Assembly (NCBI GenBank): GCA_012798155.1
Contig: JAAZNR010000134.1
Location: 1-6,214, forward strand
Length of the DNA stretch: 6,214 nt
Direction of reading: 5' to 3'
DNA from: Thermogutta sp.
GTDB taxonomy: Bacteria > Planctomycetota > Planctomycetia > Pirellulales > Thermoguttaceae
Shown: piece after piece, positions 6,203 through 6,214 of the stretch
Layout: every line of letters begins with the position of its first letter
Position numbering within the stretch: position 1 is the first letter of the stretch
Notes under the pieces: generated by a model
The model's input: the letters and a program-made list of their open reading frames with translations, nothing else
Told to the model about the DNA's origin: nothing
Database searches by the model: none
Made by a program: the position numbers and the translations under genes

Positions 6203-6214
6203 ACCGTTCCGCCA

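Overview
The window looks like part of a planctomycete chromosome, probably from the Pirellulales or a relative. This is an inference. It rests on high GC content, a small CxxC...CxC zinc-ribbon protein fused to membrane segments, a PIG-L/LmbE-type deacetylase, a DUF4432 epimerase-like protein, and a long intergenic stretch carrying GC-rich palindromes and GGGTGGCTGG-type repeats. No 16S rRNA gene or other marker is present to settle it.

Layout. Positions 1-276 (+) hold the C-terminal part of an unrecognised protein whose start lies outside the window. Positions 277-665 have no convincing gene but are rich in repeats. A 56-bp exact copy of the tail of the first gene reappears 338 bp downstream. 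Between the copies lie three back-to-back stem-loops and six spaced copies of CCAGCCACCC. Positions 666-1841 (-) encode a DUF4432/aldose-1-epimerase-like protein. Positions 1842-2512 form a long divergent intergenic region. It contains a strong-looking sigma-54 (-24/-12) promoter candidate pointing at the next gene, plus several palindromes and a small imperfect tandem repeat. Positions 2513-3925 (+) encode a complete type I glutamine synthetase (glnA), followed by a clear rho-independent terminator. The rest is on the minus strand. In transcription order it reads PIG-L deacetylase (6094-5336), zinc-ribbon membrane protein (5248-4565) and a small LuxR/GerE-type helix-turn-helix protein (4348-4040). 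The last of these converges on glnA.

How the genes fit together. The best functional story is nitrogen control of glnA: a sigma-54-type promoter, a conserved adenylylation tyrosine in the enzyme, and a terminator that makes it a single-gene unit. The DUF4432 gene is divergent from glnA and has no evident metabolic link to it. The three minus-strand genes could be loosely co-transcribed (gaps of 87 and 216 bp), but nothing in their sequences ties them to one pathway. No mobile-element gene, CRISPR array, tRNA or rRNA was found. The most unusual parts are the repeat block at 239-632 and the putative regulatory DNA upstream of glnA. I see no evidence for a wholly new multi-gene system.
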